Part shown: one piece after another, positions 16,901-25,544 of the stretch
Numbering within the stretch: position 1 is the first letter of the stretch
Layout of the letters: every line of letters begins with the position of its first letter
DNA from: DASSFZ01 sp035283185
GTDB taxonomy: Bacteria; Chloroflexota; Anaerolineae; Fen-1058
Length of the DNA stretch: 64,000 bases
Direction: 5' to 3'
Assembly: GCA_035283185.1 (NCBI GenBank)
Contig: DATEUJ010000169.1
Coordinates: forward strand, 1 to 64,000
Position numbers and translations under genes: made by a program
Notes under the pieces: generated by a model
Told to the model about the DNA's origin: nothing
The model's input: only the letters and a program-made list of their open reading frames with translations
Databases searched by the model: none

Positions 16901-17992
16901 TCCTGTTCGGCGAAGGAACGTTGCGAGGTTTTCGGGGCGGCTCGCGTTTTTGGCCCTGACACTCTACCCGCTCTGGCGGAACCGAGAGTTCGCTCGCGCG
17001 CCCGTGAGCGGCTGTTCGAGGCGCTGCAGGCCGTCCACCTGCGTGGTGAAGCGCACATCACCATGCGCGAATTACGAGCCGCCCTGGTCTACATCTTGTT
17101 CGGTATCCACTTCTGCGACAACTATCACGCGGAGTTGGAGACCGGCGCGCTTCCTTACTGGAACCGCGCGTTCTCGGCGGATTCGCCGGCACGGCAGGGC
17201 GAAGTGCTCGGCGAACTCGCTCACTTTGATCCAGCGTTGGAAGCGCATCCCCAGATTGACCGGTACCTGTTGAGCACACCCGCCGCAGACAGTGCCAAAA
17301 CTGCTCCGCACTACCCCCAGCTCACTTTGGAATCCGCCCGGCGGCGGGCCTTCTTCGAATGGACTCCGGAAGATATTGAGCAGGTCGCCGGGAATCGCGA
17401 TGCGCTGGACCTCGCGCGGGGTCGGCATCTGCGTCGGTTTCGAAATTTGCCGCTGGCTGACGAGCACGAGCTGACAGAAGTTTGCGAACTTCTGTGCAAA
17501 GGAATTTCGCGACTGGAGGATTTGCCGCCTCAAGCACTTGACCGGCCTGGTGTGGTGCCGCTGCGCGTCACGCCTCGCACACCTACGGAGACAGCATTTT
17601 GGGTGGAGAAACCACTCAGCGCCTTCCGGATCGAAGCGGACCTTCCGCTCGACACGGAAGGGGTCGAGCGGCTGCATCGGCAGGCCTTTCTGGTCTATCG
17701 TTATCGCAATGGCCGCAACGAAGAACGCCTGCGCTTGGGCGCCGAACTATTCCATTTGTTGCTGGAGCTTGCCGACGGATACCAGTTGGGTGACGTCTCG
17801 ACGGACGACACTTTTGCTCACCTGTCCATCTTCGTGCAGCGTCTTGTTCGCGAAGATGAACGGGAACTGCTGGCATGGAACCCAATGCAGGATGCAGCGA
17901 TCTACCAAGTTTCCGCGGCTATCCGCGAGACTGAAAGCGGCCCACGACAGCGGATGATCATCACTGCCCTTGCGTCAGGAGCCCAGACATGA
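13940..17992 (+). CDS. Defence gene A: NERD, pseudokinase, kinase and P-loop ATPase fusion (MAD6/PglW-like)
   Basis: 1350 residues. About 33-135: NERD domain with EIDLVAIG and VIEIKHW, a D...ExK nuclease-type core. About 195-430: protein-kinase fold with altered catalytic motifs (HRNLTPRTILV instead of HRD; GFE instead of DFG), so probably a pseudokinase. About 455-715: second kinase with G-loop GSGGVGTTFKV, VAKVA lysine, HGDVSPRNLIV (about 594) and DYD (about 613), apparently active. About 760-1350: P-loop ATPase with GNAGDGKTALL (about 816), LLAINDGRLLEW, and a CxxCxxxxxC cluster (about 985-994), similar in feel to DptF. It is coupled by ATGA to HsdM remnant and gene B. I infer a phage-sensing or regulatory kinase of a large defence complex. 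Confidence 0.8.
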   Translation: MRVMLFPCGPAANESELKGFEHLKSRLQSEPGDAEWILLTNLAFSVTHQLQSDEIDLVAIGQSGVRVIEIKHWTAQRVDENKINVENEADRLTNKARKVGTTLRRVVPELPRVDGAILLTQDPSKVKRIASQVVRGVGFHTLNDWKAAIDFDAPRVLSPQQVKRLASILQPRSVVATDGSLRRLAGYVNLELQTPKDQRFHRIYKGSHPARRDRVVLHLYDLSASDDKNAEAKAKREFEALHRLQLHPWAPRILDSYQDAPGYEGEMFFFTVVDPAAPCIEDRATDMTWTASSRLAFARNVVRALAELHHAGTDDEPIIHRNLTPRTILVKHDNSPILTGFERTKIPSEISVASSSLPAGQYLATVAPEVQAQGLAVADQRSDLYSLCACLSHLFQSREDDLSRRTAEVFEHGLAREPDQRGTLRDLDAALSELLGESVPPPAPPPARFWTEDQVIRFRDRDYRIISRLGSGGVGTTFKVVEIDRATREDLGTYVAKVAHNGETGQRVLKAYSLVRSHLRHTALSTIFEVAREWQENEFIALMTWISGAPLAEFAGVFSLLAEEQQEASSEALALRWLRIICEALDVPHRNGLIHGDVSPRNLIVSGSDLVLTDYDFVRKIGEPMAAPGTVLYCSPSYQEKQLASPSDDIYALAASFFHIIFEKEPFRYGGELDKKRGLNWEGVNREECQTLAAFLDKATHPDPRLRFANVAEALAALKVQELRETTTPVEEGKPEQPQISAALKQTEQQGSQPELREQRVEWLRSLLQSYPGSRWGNRETRGLDTEFAAQTYVETVLEETLVRDIRERRVRLVILCGNAGDGKTALLQHLATRLGLGTHQSSERILEGSVPNSSLVRMNLDGSASWRGRSADEILDKFLAPFQDGPPNQDIVHLLAINDGRLLEWVEGYKGRHGGNETPLVAVLYKLLQQETTTQESHIRFISLNQRSLVGGITPDRKQIEATFLGRLMDHLYGGEQADKIWSPCQSCSAKERCEVFGAARVFGPDTLPALAEPRVRSRARERLFEALQAVHLRGEAHITMRELRAALVYILFGIHFCDNYHAELETGALPYWNRAFSADSPARQGEVLGELAHFDPALEAHPQIDRYLLSTPAADSAKTAPHYPQLTLESARRRAFFEWTPEDIEQVAGNRDALDLARGRHLRRFRNLPLADEHELTEVCELLCKGISRLEDLPPQALDRPGVVPLRVTPRTPTETAFWVEKPLSAFRIEADLPLDTEGVERLHRQAFLVYRYRNGRNEERLRLGAELFHLLLELADGYQLGDVSTDDTFAHLSIFVQRLVREDERELLAWNPMQDAAIYQVSAAIRETESGPRQRMIITALASGAQT

Positions 17993-19818
17993 GCGCCGTC
18001 AGGACACACATTACGGCCCGATCCATCGTGGACGATGTACTCGGTCGCCGCATGACCCGGGAGATCTGGACAGGAAACTACGACAAAGCTCTGCCGGTCT
18101 CCGTTCAGGATTTCGATCTCTCTGCAGTGCTTCCCGCCGTTTTCTATATGTTCCGCTTCGGGCATCGCCGCGGGAAAGGGAAGTTTCTCGAAACCTTCGG
18201 CAGCGATGCCGGAACAGCAAAAGAACGCAGAAGGGCGGCCACGATCGAGCGCGTGGCGAACAAACTGGCAGAGACTGAGTCGTTCGAAGGCTTTCAAGAC
18301 GAGACCGTGCAGGCCATTCTCGGAGACTCGCTGCTGTGCTTCTGTTTGGAGAATACCAAGCGCGCGTTGGGGAGACACGAGCAGGTACAACGCGTCGCCC
18401 CGGCGCACTACATGGCAAGCTGGGTCGATCTCCCGGACGCGGTGGCCCACCTTCGTTACGTCCCCGAGATGATCGTGGCGATGCTGGCAGATCAGAAGGG
18501 GGATAATGTGCAAGCGAATCAGCAGAATGAAAAGAGCTGGTTCGCCATCGGCCGAGGCTTTGAAGATAACGTGCTGCTTAAGGCATTCCATCAGGGGGTG
18601 GTGCACGAGAGACCGTTGGGTGATCTCGCCGCCGATCGTTTTCAGGAAGAAACAGCGGTGGGCATCGACCAGCTCTTAATGATCCGGCTTGCGCAGCAAC
18701 TGGGAGCGGCGCCTGACAAGCTGCGCGGCGAAGGAGAGCGGATTTCGAATCAGCGTCCTGTCGCCGAGCAAGCGGCCCAGCATTTCTCTGAAGACATCCG
18801 GCGCTTTGTTCGTACCTACGCGGGCGTTATTCCTCGGCATGCCTTTGTCGAACTGCTAGAGTCGTGCGTGGCCGTTGGGCTGACAACGATCGTCACGAGC
18901 GTCATCGAACTCCTGTTTGAGTGGGCTGAGACAGGGGAAATCCGCGAGCAGCGCGAACAACAGCCGACATATCTGTTCGTGGATTGCTCGAACGGCGTTG
19001 AACGCAGTCTGCGGGCGCTGGCCGAGCAGTCGATGGACGATTTCATGCGGCGCATCGAACGCTTCCCGGTGGTCCTGATGGCGCTGCGGCTGCTGGACTA
19101 CGGTGCACGATATGACCCCAAACTGAAAAAACTGGGCATCCAAACGAGGCCCTACGCCACCGACTGGATTAACTTGCTAGGCGAACTCCTTCACCAGCGG
19201 AGGGAGGAAGCACAGCCGATTCTGTATGATTTGGAGCGCAAGACCGCAGAACTGGCCGACCGCCTGCAAGAGGACTATCCCGAAACTGCTGAGATGATGA
19301 GAAACGACCGCACTCAGCCGAACCCGGCCTGGCGCCTGGCGGAAGCGCTCACATACCTGCAAGGGCGCAAGAGCACACAAAACAATGTCGTCGCACTTCT
19401 GGACTCCGCCTTCATAATCGGCCGCCCGAATGGTCTGGCTGCGAGGCGGGCAGTCATTCGCAAAATTGACGTCGGCGGTCCAAGCAAGAGGAGCGACCTT
19501 CGCTCGCTGGTTTTCACCGACTCGGTGCTCGACTATCTGGTGCATCTCCACGTCTTGCGACCTGCCAACAAGAGCGGCTATCGAACACTGTCGCTCAAAG
19601 ACTTTATACAGATTCTTCGCGAGCGGTATGGGTTCTGTGTTGATCAGGCAGCGCCCGGGATGACGATCTCCAACGAACTCTTGCGGCTGAATCGTCTTGT
19701 CCTGGAGCGGCGGCTGCGCGATCTGGGACTCCTTGTAGGAGTGAATGATGCTGAGTCGATGAAACAACTGAGACCACGGTTTCAGCGCCTGGAGGAGCGT
19801 GACAATGGTGTGGACTGA
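17989..19818 (+). CDS. Defence gene B: uncharacterised middle protein (MAD7-like)
   Basis: 609 residues, largely predicted helical, with no catalytic motif that I can recognise. It starts at ATG 17989 inside the gene A stop (ATGA) and ends 14 bases into gene C, so all three are made together. Its place between a kinase/ATPase and a HerA-type ATPase matches mad7 of the methylation-associated defence system, and the position of dptG between dptF and dptH in phosphorothioate-dependent restriction. Blocks that may be useful for searching are VPEMIVAMLADQKGDNVQ near 160 and TSVIELLFEWAETGEIREQ near 305. Probably a structural adaptor of the complex. Confidence 0.7.
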   Translation: MSAVRTHITARSIVDDVLGRRMTREIWTGNYDKALPVSVQDFDLSAVLPAVFYMFRFGHRRGKGKFLETFGSDAGTAKERRRAATIERVANKLAETESFEGFQDETVQAILGDSLLCFCLENTKRALGRHEQVQRVAPAHYMASWVDLPDAVAHLRYVPEMIVAMLADQKGDNVQANQQNEKSWFAIGRGFEDNVLLKAFHQGVVHERPLGDLAADRFQEETAVGIDQLLMIRLAQQLGAAPDKLRGEGERISNQRPVAEQAAQHFSEDIRRFVRTYAGVIPRHAFVELLESCVAVGLTTIVTSVIELLFEWAETGEIREQREQQPTYLFVDCSNGVERSLRALAEQSMDDFMRRIERFPVVLMALRLLDYGARYDPKLKKLGIQTRPYATDWINLLGELLHQRREEAQPILYDLERKTAELADRLQEDYPETAEMMRNDRTQPNPAWRLAEALTYLQGRKSTQNNVVALLDSAFIIGRPNGLAARRAVIRKIDVGGPSKRSDLRSLVFTDSVLDYLVHLHVLRPANKSGYRTLSLKDFIQILRERYGFCVDQAAPGMTISNELLRLNRLVLERRLRDLGLLVGVNDAESMKQLRPRFQRLEERDNGVD

Positions 19819-22800
19819 ACTGTATGGGCGTCTTGTCGCCAAGGCCTTCGAAAAGGTGCTCGGTAGACCCGATCAGGGGGCTATGGCTTTTGTGCGCTGC
19901 CTGACACCGGACGTGGTTGAAGCGCTTGCCGGAGACACAACTTTCGCGCCGTCGGCTTGGAGGGTCTGGCGTGTAGCGGATGTGGAGGATGCGAAGACAC
20001 GCACCATCACCGCCGATCGCGCCGTCGAGCTGCGCGAATCGAAAGACGAGGCCGTGTTGCTGTTGGTGGATACGGCCCGGGCCGGTGCCGGCATGGATAG
20101 CATCTACAGTGCGGCACAGGAAGTGGATGAAAACAGCCTGTTCCATCAGGCACTGCGCCAGGCCAGAGATGAAGTGACCAGCCGCCTGTCGCGTGAGATT
20201 CGGGAATATGCAGATCGGGCTATCAAAAAGGCGCGGGGATTCGGCCACCGCTTCAGGGTTTCGCCCTGGACCGAGTTCGACTTTCTAGCCCGCATTGCAG
20301 CAGAGCGGCGGCACCCGGGAGAACTCTTGTATTTGCTTGGCCTGTGGCCAGTGAAACAGGATGATGAAGCGAATCCAGACGACGGACTAAATGACTCTCG
20401 CCTCTTCGTGGATCGCCTGTTGGGAACAGCAGTCGCTGGATTGACTCCCGCACAACGCATCGAAGCACTCAAGCTGCTCAATCCTTCTGAGGGGCAGATC
20501 ACGGATTTGGAGCGCTTCCTGCGGTCGGCAGCCACCAAGCCGCTCCTTCCGGCGTTAGCCGAACTGGCTGACAAGGCGCACCTGTGGGTCCGTGCCTTAC
20601 GGGTTGAGGGGGCGGCTCAGAATATTCAAAGCATCGAGCTTGTGCCGTGGCGAACGCATACCGAACGGATCGCCAAATGGTCCGGGTTAAGTGGTGGAGA
20701 CGACGCTGGCGACCCTCCGGAGCTCGTCTTGAATCCCGACGCCGACAAAACAGGGGACTACTCCAAACTGGAAGTCCGCTGGAAGGCTCGCCCGGATAAC
20801 CTAAAGGAGGGTACCGTCGAGTACCGCGTCGTGATTGTGACCGATATGGACGAGGAACTTGCTTCGCGGGAGGTTCCCCACGCGAGCAAGAAGGAAGAAA
20901 AATGCCGCTTCACGAATGACGATTTTTCCATGCTGAGCGACGACGCGCTGATCGGCGCCAAAATGGTTGTCTCGGTGATCGGCAATGACCACGTGGAGCC
21001 GCAGGAGAGTGAGGAATTCACCATACGATTTGGCAAGCCGCCGGAACACGAGCCAGCCAGCGTTGGCAAGAGGGTGCGGACGTTTAGCGAGGGGCTAATT
21101 GAACTGGATGGCCGCGAGAGCGTATCGGATCTCGCCTCATCCACAGAGACCTTACCGGTGGACTCCAAGGACTTCGTGCTGTTGCGTATGCCGCAACATA
21201 GGAAGAGCTTCCGGGTATTTAGTCCGTCGTTGATTCGTGAGGTGGAACAGCAATGGGCCGAGCGGTTGGGAGCTATCGGGCGTTGGCGTGTCAGGGTGCG
21301 GGCTTCGGGCGCGCGGGCGGCGGAACCGGAGTTTGTTCCTTTGTCAGATCCTGAATCCTTGCCGGGGCCATCGAGGCAAGCACTCTGGGATCGGGCCAGC
21401 AATGCCAGCCGGCGGATGGCCGAACGGTTTGCAGCTTACAATGGGGTGGGTCAGATCTACGACGAGAAATCCAAAGCATTCGATACGGTGGTCAAGGAAT
21501 ATCTGTTGGCTTGGGCGGCGCTGCTGGAAGAGGGGGACCCCTCGTTGGCTCTGGCAAATACTGTCGAAATCCAAACGCTGTCGGGTCGGACGATTGGGCT
21601 AATCGTCCTGCCCAACCATCCTTTGCGTGTGGCCTGGCATGTCGCCTACGACAACCTTGTGCTCCATGCCGCTTTCGAACAGGGCGCCGCGCCAAAGAAC
21701 ATTAGAGACGAGTTCTTAGTGCTGGATGGTGCGATGTTTCCGGCGTTTCTACCTGGCCTAGAGGATGGGAGCTCATTTGTCTTCGCCGATACGCTCGGTT
21801 TCCATGCTGTGGGCATGGTGCCCGATCGTGACAAGGAACCGAAGGCTGCCGTGGCAATCCTGGCCCGAGCGTTGGGCGAAACCGAAACGGCCGATACGGT
21901 GCCGACCGTGGGGAAGCAGAGCGCACAGGTTCTGGGGAACGAGATCCTCAAGTACATCGAGTGTCACGATGCGTCAAAGCTCCTTCATATTCACGCCCTT
22001 CGACCGGGCGACGGCCTCACGGTGGCACGATCGCTTGGCCGGGTTCAGGATCAGTATCGGCAGGCCACACCCGAAGACGATCTCGACGAAAGTGAGCACA
22101 AGATAGCGCCAGCGTTCGTCCTGGAGCTTTATCCATCGCACGAGCAGCGTGGCGTGGCAGGGCGGTTCATCGCCGAAGCCCGGGAGAAACGACGCAGCGG
22201 GGCAGGCGTGTTATCTGCTGAAGACCGCTGGATGCTGGAGTCGCTCAGCCTGCCGGGAGGGATGAACCTGCCCAAGCTTCGCTGGGCTCGCAAGAGCGAG
22301 CAGGACCCGAAGACGCCGGCTCATATCGCCGTGGCGTTCGACACCTTCGAGTCGCGAGTCGTGCCTGACCGGTCTGCCCCGGAATCTAGACCACTGTTTG
22401 CATACGGCTTGCTTTCCTTCTTCGAGCGGGAATACACGAGCACGCCGTCTCCGTTGTGGCGCAGTGCCGTTTTGGCCTCGGCGGACGGGGAGAAACATCC
22501 TTCAGATCGGACGCATACAGAGCGGTTGGTCCGACTGCAGCAGGCCATTGGGCGATGCGTGGCTCGTAGCATCTCCACCGACGCTCTGCTGCCGATATTG
22601 AGAACGGAGATCTCACCCGAGAAGGCCCACAGCCTGCGCGAGTTGCATCGACTGTGTGACTGGGTGATCACGCTCGACCGCAACGCGGGTATCGAGTATT
22701 TTGATTCACCCCGCGACAACAAGGAAATCTATGACGCTTACGTGATCGACTGTGTGCCGGAACGTGAAGACCTGGGTTGCTTGCAGTTGATCACCTCGAC

Positions 22801-24907
22801 CAGCAACCTTGAAGAGGTCCGAAACCTGCTGGACGGCGCGCTCGATCAAATGGGGCTGAGCCGTAGTCGGCGGAACGCCGAGTTCCTCATGGAGCACCTC
22901 AAAGCCCTCAGTGGGCGTCTGGCGATCCGTCTAACCGGCCAGAAGGCGCCCACTTCGGAACTGATTACACTGGCGCTGTGCCATGCGAACTGTCGCCAAG
23001 CGCTCGAGGAGGGTGATTGCTGGACGTCGCTCGAAACAGGCTTTCTGATTCCTGTTGACGACGTGCTGGATCTAATTCCGCCGTTGTCGGCCAGAGAGAC
23101 TGACGAGGAAGAGCCTGAGGCTGGCCCGTTGACAGGCAGAGCACGTCCAGATCTGATCTATGTGTCGCTCGTCCCGCGCAAGGGGCTGCTGTTTCAGTTT
23201 ATTGAAGTCAAATACCGTCGACACCTGCGAGCCGCGCGAAGCCCGGATATATTGGAGGGCATTCGCCAACAGGTGGAGTCCCTGCGTGCGCGCTGGGACG
23301 ATTGGTACTCGAATGAAAACGTAGGCTCCTCATTCCGGGCCGTGCGGCGTGCGAAACTGGCTCGCGTATTGCGTTTCTACGCGGACAAAGCGAACCGGCA
23401 TTACCTAGCAAAGGACCGGTACGAGAGCATCGTCGCCGAAATCGACCGGATGATTGAGAAAGGCGGGGAGTACTCGTTTACGACGGCCGACAAGGTGGAT
23501 CGGGGCTGGGTGTTTTGCCCGGAATACGCCGGAGCAGCACCGCTAAAGGTCTCGCCCGAAGGCTGGGAAACGCGGATATTCCTATTTGGTCCTGGCCTGC
23601 TGCCCGACTCGGACTTCCGCCGAGAGGCGTTCATTGACCTTGCTGCTGTGGGACGAAAAGGTGAGGCAGCTTCTGCCAAGTCACACGCCGAAGAATTTGA
23701 GGGCTCGGAGGAGTCGGATCGTAACGGTTCGCGGCTGACAGCTCCTGAACAGAGATTGAGTCAGGGCAAAAGCCTGACGGACGTCGCGGACCAGGGCTCA
23801 CGCGGTGAGTCCCAGACACAAACTGCCGGTCTGCCACATATTGGGAACAGTGACGAGGACGAACGTTCCGTCTGTCTGGGTACCGATTTGCTCACGGGAT
23901 CGGAGGTCCGATGGCCCCTGACGGTCAAGGGGAATCCTCACCTTCTGGTCGCCGGTCTGCCCGGCATGGGCAAGACAACCTGTCTGTTGAACCTGTGCAA
24001 ACAGATGCTCGACGCTGGCGTTCGGCCGATCGTGTTTTCCTATCACCAGGACATCGACGAGCGACTTGAAAGTCTCGTGTCAGGAGTGCGGTTTCTTGAC
24101 TTTCACGGATTGGGGTTCAACCCGTTGCAAGTCCTTGACCGGCAATCACGCATGGCATATCTGGACGTGGCCGGTGCATTGCGCGATATTTTTGCCGCCA
24201 TCTTTCCGGAACTGGGTGACATTCAGGGTGAACGTATCCGCAAGGCGATCAAGGAGAGTTTCATTGAGCATGGGTGGGACGACCCAAACGCCGATTTGCG
24301 GGAGCTGCCGGAGCCGCCATTTTGGAGGTTTATGGAGATTCTCCGAGCTGATCCTAAACCGGACCGTGGGCTGCGCACGCTTCTGGGGCGGCTGGAGGAG
24401 CTCGATGACTACGGCTTCTTTGATTTAGCCGAATCCCACCAGAGCCTGTGGGAAAGCGAGCAGCCGATTGTTATTCGCATCCACGCCACGCAAAATGACA
24501 ACTTGCAAAAGGCATTTGCGTCCCTGGTCTTTTATGGCCTTTACAAGGACATGTTCCGCCGGGGCATCCAGCAGCGGATTACGCACGCAGTGGTGTTTGA
24601 CGAGGCGCATCGCGCCGCTCGGTTGCGACTGATCCCGACCATGGCTAAGGAATGCCGAAAGTATGGCATTTCACTCGTGTTGGCCTCGCAGGAGGCCAAG
24701 GACTTCAACATTTCACTTTTTTCCGCGATCGCGAACTATCTGGTACTAAGGCTGAACGAAGCGGATGCCAAGACGCTCGTGCGCAACGTCGCCAGTTCCG
24801 ATCAGGAACGGGCGCTCGTTGACAAGATCAAGCAAATGGATCGATTCAGGGCGCTGTATTTCGGCGAGGGAAGGAAGAAACCCTCTCCGGTCTCTTTGCT
24901 GCCGTAA
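19805..24907 (+). CDS. Defence gene C: PD-(D/E)XK-like motif plus HerA/FtsK-type ATPase (MAD8/DptH-like)
   Basis: 1700 residues. The first 1100 are of unknown fold. Near 1120-1140, RPDLIYVSL followed by LLFQFIEVKYR gives the D-(x)n-E-V-K pattern of PD-(D/E)XK nucleases. After a Ser/Glu-rich linker (about 1280-1350) comes a HerA/FtsK-class ATPase: Walker A AGLPGMGKTTCLLNL (about 1383), Walker B HAVVFDEAHRAAR (about 1595), and a sensor-like LVLASQEAKDFN. ATG 19805 follows GGAGGAG by seven bases; a GTG at 19799 is possible. Size and layout resemble MAD8 and DptH. I infer a DNA-translocating effector that cleaves foreign DNA. Confidence 0.78.
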   Translation: MVWTELYGRLVAKAFEKVLGRPDQGAMAFVRCLTPDVVEALAGDTTFAPSAWRVWRVADVEDAKTRTITADRAVELRESKDEAVLLLVDTARAGAGMDSIYSAAQEVDENSLFHQALRQARDEVTSRLSREIREYADRAIKKARGFGHRFRVSPWTEFDFLARIAAERRHPGELLYLLGLWPVKQDDEANPDDGLNDSRLFVDRLLGTAVAGLTPAQRIEALKLLNPSEGQITDLERFLRSAATKPLLPALAELADKAHLWVRALRVEGAAQNIQSIELVPWRTHTERIAKWSGLSGGDDAGDPPELVLNPDADKTGDYSKLEVRWKARPDNLKEGTVEYRVVIVTDMDEELASREVPHASKKEEKCRFTNDDFSMLSDDALIGAKMVVSVIGNDHVEPQESEEFTIRFGKPPEHEPASVGKRVRTFSEGLIELDGRESVSDLASSTETLPVDSKDFVLLRMPQHRKSFRVFSPSLIREVEQQWAERLGAIGRWRVRVRASGARAAEPEFVPLSDPESLPGPSRQALWDRASNASRRMAERFAAYNGVGQIYDEKSKAFDTVVKEYLLAWAALLEEGDPSLALANTVEIQTLSGRTIGLIVLPNHPLRVAWHVAYDNLVLHAAFEQGAAPKNIRDEFLVLDGAMFPAFLPGLEDGSSFVFADTLGFHAVGMVPDRDKEPKAAVAILARALGETETADTVPTVGKQSAQVLGNEILKYIECHDASKLLHIHALRPGDGLTVARSLGRVQDQYRQATPEDDLDESEHKIAPAFVLELYPSHEQRGVAGRFIAEAREKRRSGAGVLSAEDRWMLESLSLPGGMNLPKLRWARKSEQDPKTPAHIAVAFDTFESRVVPDRSAPESRPLFAYGLLSFFEREYTSTPSPLWRSAVLASADGEKHPSDRTHTERLVRLQQAIGRCVARSISTDALLPILRTEISPEKAHSLRELHRLCDWVITLDRNAGIEYFDSPRDNKEIYDAYVIDCVPEREDLGCLQLITSTSNLEEVRNLLDGALDQMGLSRSRRNAEFLMEHLKALSGRLAIRLTGQKAPTSELITLALCHANCRQALEEGDCWTSLETGFLIPVDDVLDLIPPLSARETDEEEPEAGPLTGRARPDLIYVSLVPRKGLLFQFIEVKYRRHLRAARSPDILEGIRQQVESLRARWDDWYSNENVGSSFRAVRRAKLARVLRFYADKANRHYLAKDRYESIVAEIDRMIEKGGEYSFTTADKVDRGWVFCPEYAGAAPLKVSPEGWETRIFLFGPGLLPDSDFRREAFIDLAAVGRKGEAASAKSHAEEFEGSEESDRNGSRLTAPEQRLSQGKSLTDVADQGSRGESQTQTAGLPHIGNSDEDERSVCLGTDLLTGSEVRWPLTVKGNPHLLVAGLPGMGKTTCLLNLCKQMLDAGVRPIVFSYHQDIDERLESLVSGVRFLDFHGLGFNPLQVLDRQSRMAYLDVAGALRDIFAAIFPELGDIQGERIRKAIKESFIEHGWDDPNADLRELPEPPFWRFMEILRADPKPDRGLRTLLGRLEELDDYGFFDLAESHQSLWESEQPIVIRIHATQNDNLQKAFASLVFYGLYKDMFRRGIQQRITHAVVFDEAHRAARLRLIPTMAKECRKYGISLVLASQEAKDFNISLFSAIANYLVLRLNEADAKTLVRNVASSDQERALVDKIKQMDRFRALYFGEGRKKPSPVSLLP

Positions 24908-24912
24908 GTTAA

Positions 24913-25035
24913 GGCGACGCGGAAGAGCAGAGCGTCATCATCGACAAGACCCTTTGAGAGATTACGCACCCCCACCTGCGCCTCCTGCTGAAGCAGATTC
25001 TGCGCAAGCACGGCTACGCGCTTTCCAGTTGCCAC
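24913..25035 (+). pseudogene. C-terminal remnant of type I restriction subunit HsdR (DUF3387 part)
   Basis: In one frame: GDAEEQSVIIDKTL, TGA, then EITHPHLRLLLKQILRKHGYAL. The LRxLLKxILRKxGY block is the hallmark of the DUF3387 C-terminus of HsdR. Nothing else of HsdR is present. It begins six bases after the gene C stop. Together with the HsdM N-terminal remnant at 13533 it suggests that the three-gene operon now sits in, or has replaced, a type I restriction locus. Confidence 0.55.
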
Positions 25036-25040
25036 AAACG

Positions 25041-25075
25041 ACAACGCCCTGTGAGACGACCAGGGGCGTTGTTTT
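25041..25075 (+). terminator. Terminator of the defence operon
   Basis: ACAACGCCCTG and CAGGGGCGTTGT pair with one bulged base across a 9-base loop and are followed by TTTT. Confidence 0.7.
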
Positions 25076-25390
25076 CAGATGCTACTCACCTCCGTTTCTG
25101 ATTGGCTGTGATCACCTTCATGGCCCTGATATGCCCGCCGAACACATCAAGTTGCAACACATCCTCGACGTTCAACACGGGCATGTGTGGACTCATCACC
25201 ACCGGGCTACCCATTGGAGACTCTGTGATGGAGGCTGTGGATCATGTGTTTTCTCCTTCGCCCTCTACTCTACTGTGTACGGGCGAGTTGTCTCACTCGT
25301 TCTCACACAGAGGGCATCGCAATAAAGAAAAAGCATCGCAGATTCACGATCTGCGATGCTTTGGAGCAGCGGGGGTTGGCCTGGCCCGCC
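25076..25390. other. Intergenic stretch without a recognisable gene
   Basis: No gene is supported. A perfect 14-bp hairpin (AAAGCATCGCAGAT at 25330-25343, ATCTGCGATGCTTT at 25349-25362) with A and T runs on its outer sides could terminate transcription on either strand. On the minus strand a short open stretch (about 25105-25225) reads HMPVLNVEDVLQLDVFGG but was not identified. Confidence 0.5.
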
Positions 25391-25544
25391 CTGGCTCGCC
25401 AAAGTCACACACGACCCGCGTGAGGCGATGGCAACTGCCGAACTCGCGCGCCGTGCCGAAGCGTATTTCAAGTCGCGCGGCTTCGATGTTCAGGGCTACG
25501 ACTTCGCACTGACCTTCGAGCAGACCTTCTGGGGTATATGCTGA
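25356..25544 (+). pseudogene. Unidentified gene fragment before the Fe-S subunit fragment
   Basis: Open frame ending ...ATAELARRAEAYFKSRGFDV then QGYDFALTFEQTFWGIC and TGA. The first part overlaps a hairpin and is unlikely to be coding. The stop overlaps the next ATG (TGATG), as in a natural operon. No family was recognised. Confidence 0.35.

Noticed and set aside
13940..17992. Calling gene A a BREX pglW outright
   Set aside because: NERD plus kinase fits PglW, but no pglX, pglY or pglZ is near, and the C-terminal P-loop part and neighbours fit mad6-8 better.
24955..24957. In-frame TGA in the HsdR fragment as possible selenocysteine
   Set aside because: The gene is reduced to about 40 codons and no cysteine is expected at that position, so it is simple decay.
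25330..25362. Perfect 14-bp hairpin as a small RNA gene or attachment site
   Set aside because: No promoter, partner repeat or integrase was found; a terminator-like role is simpler.
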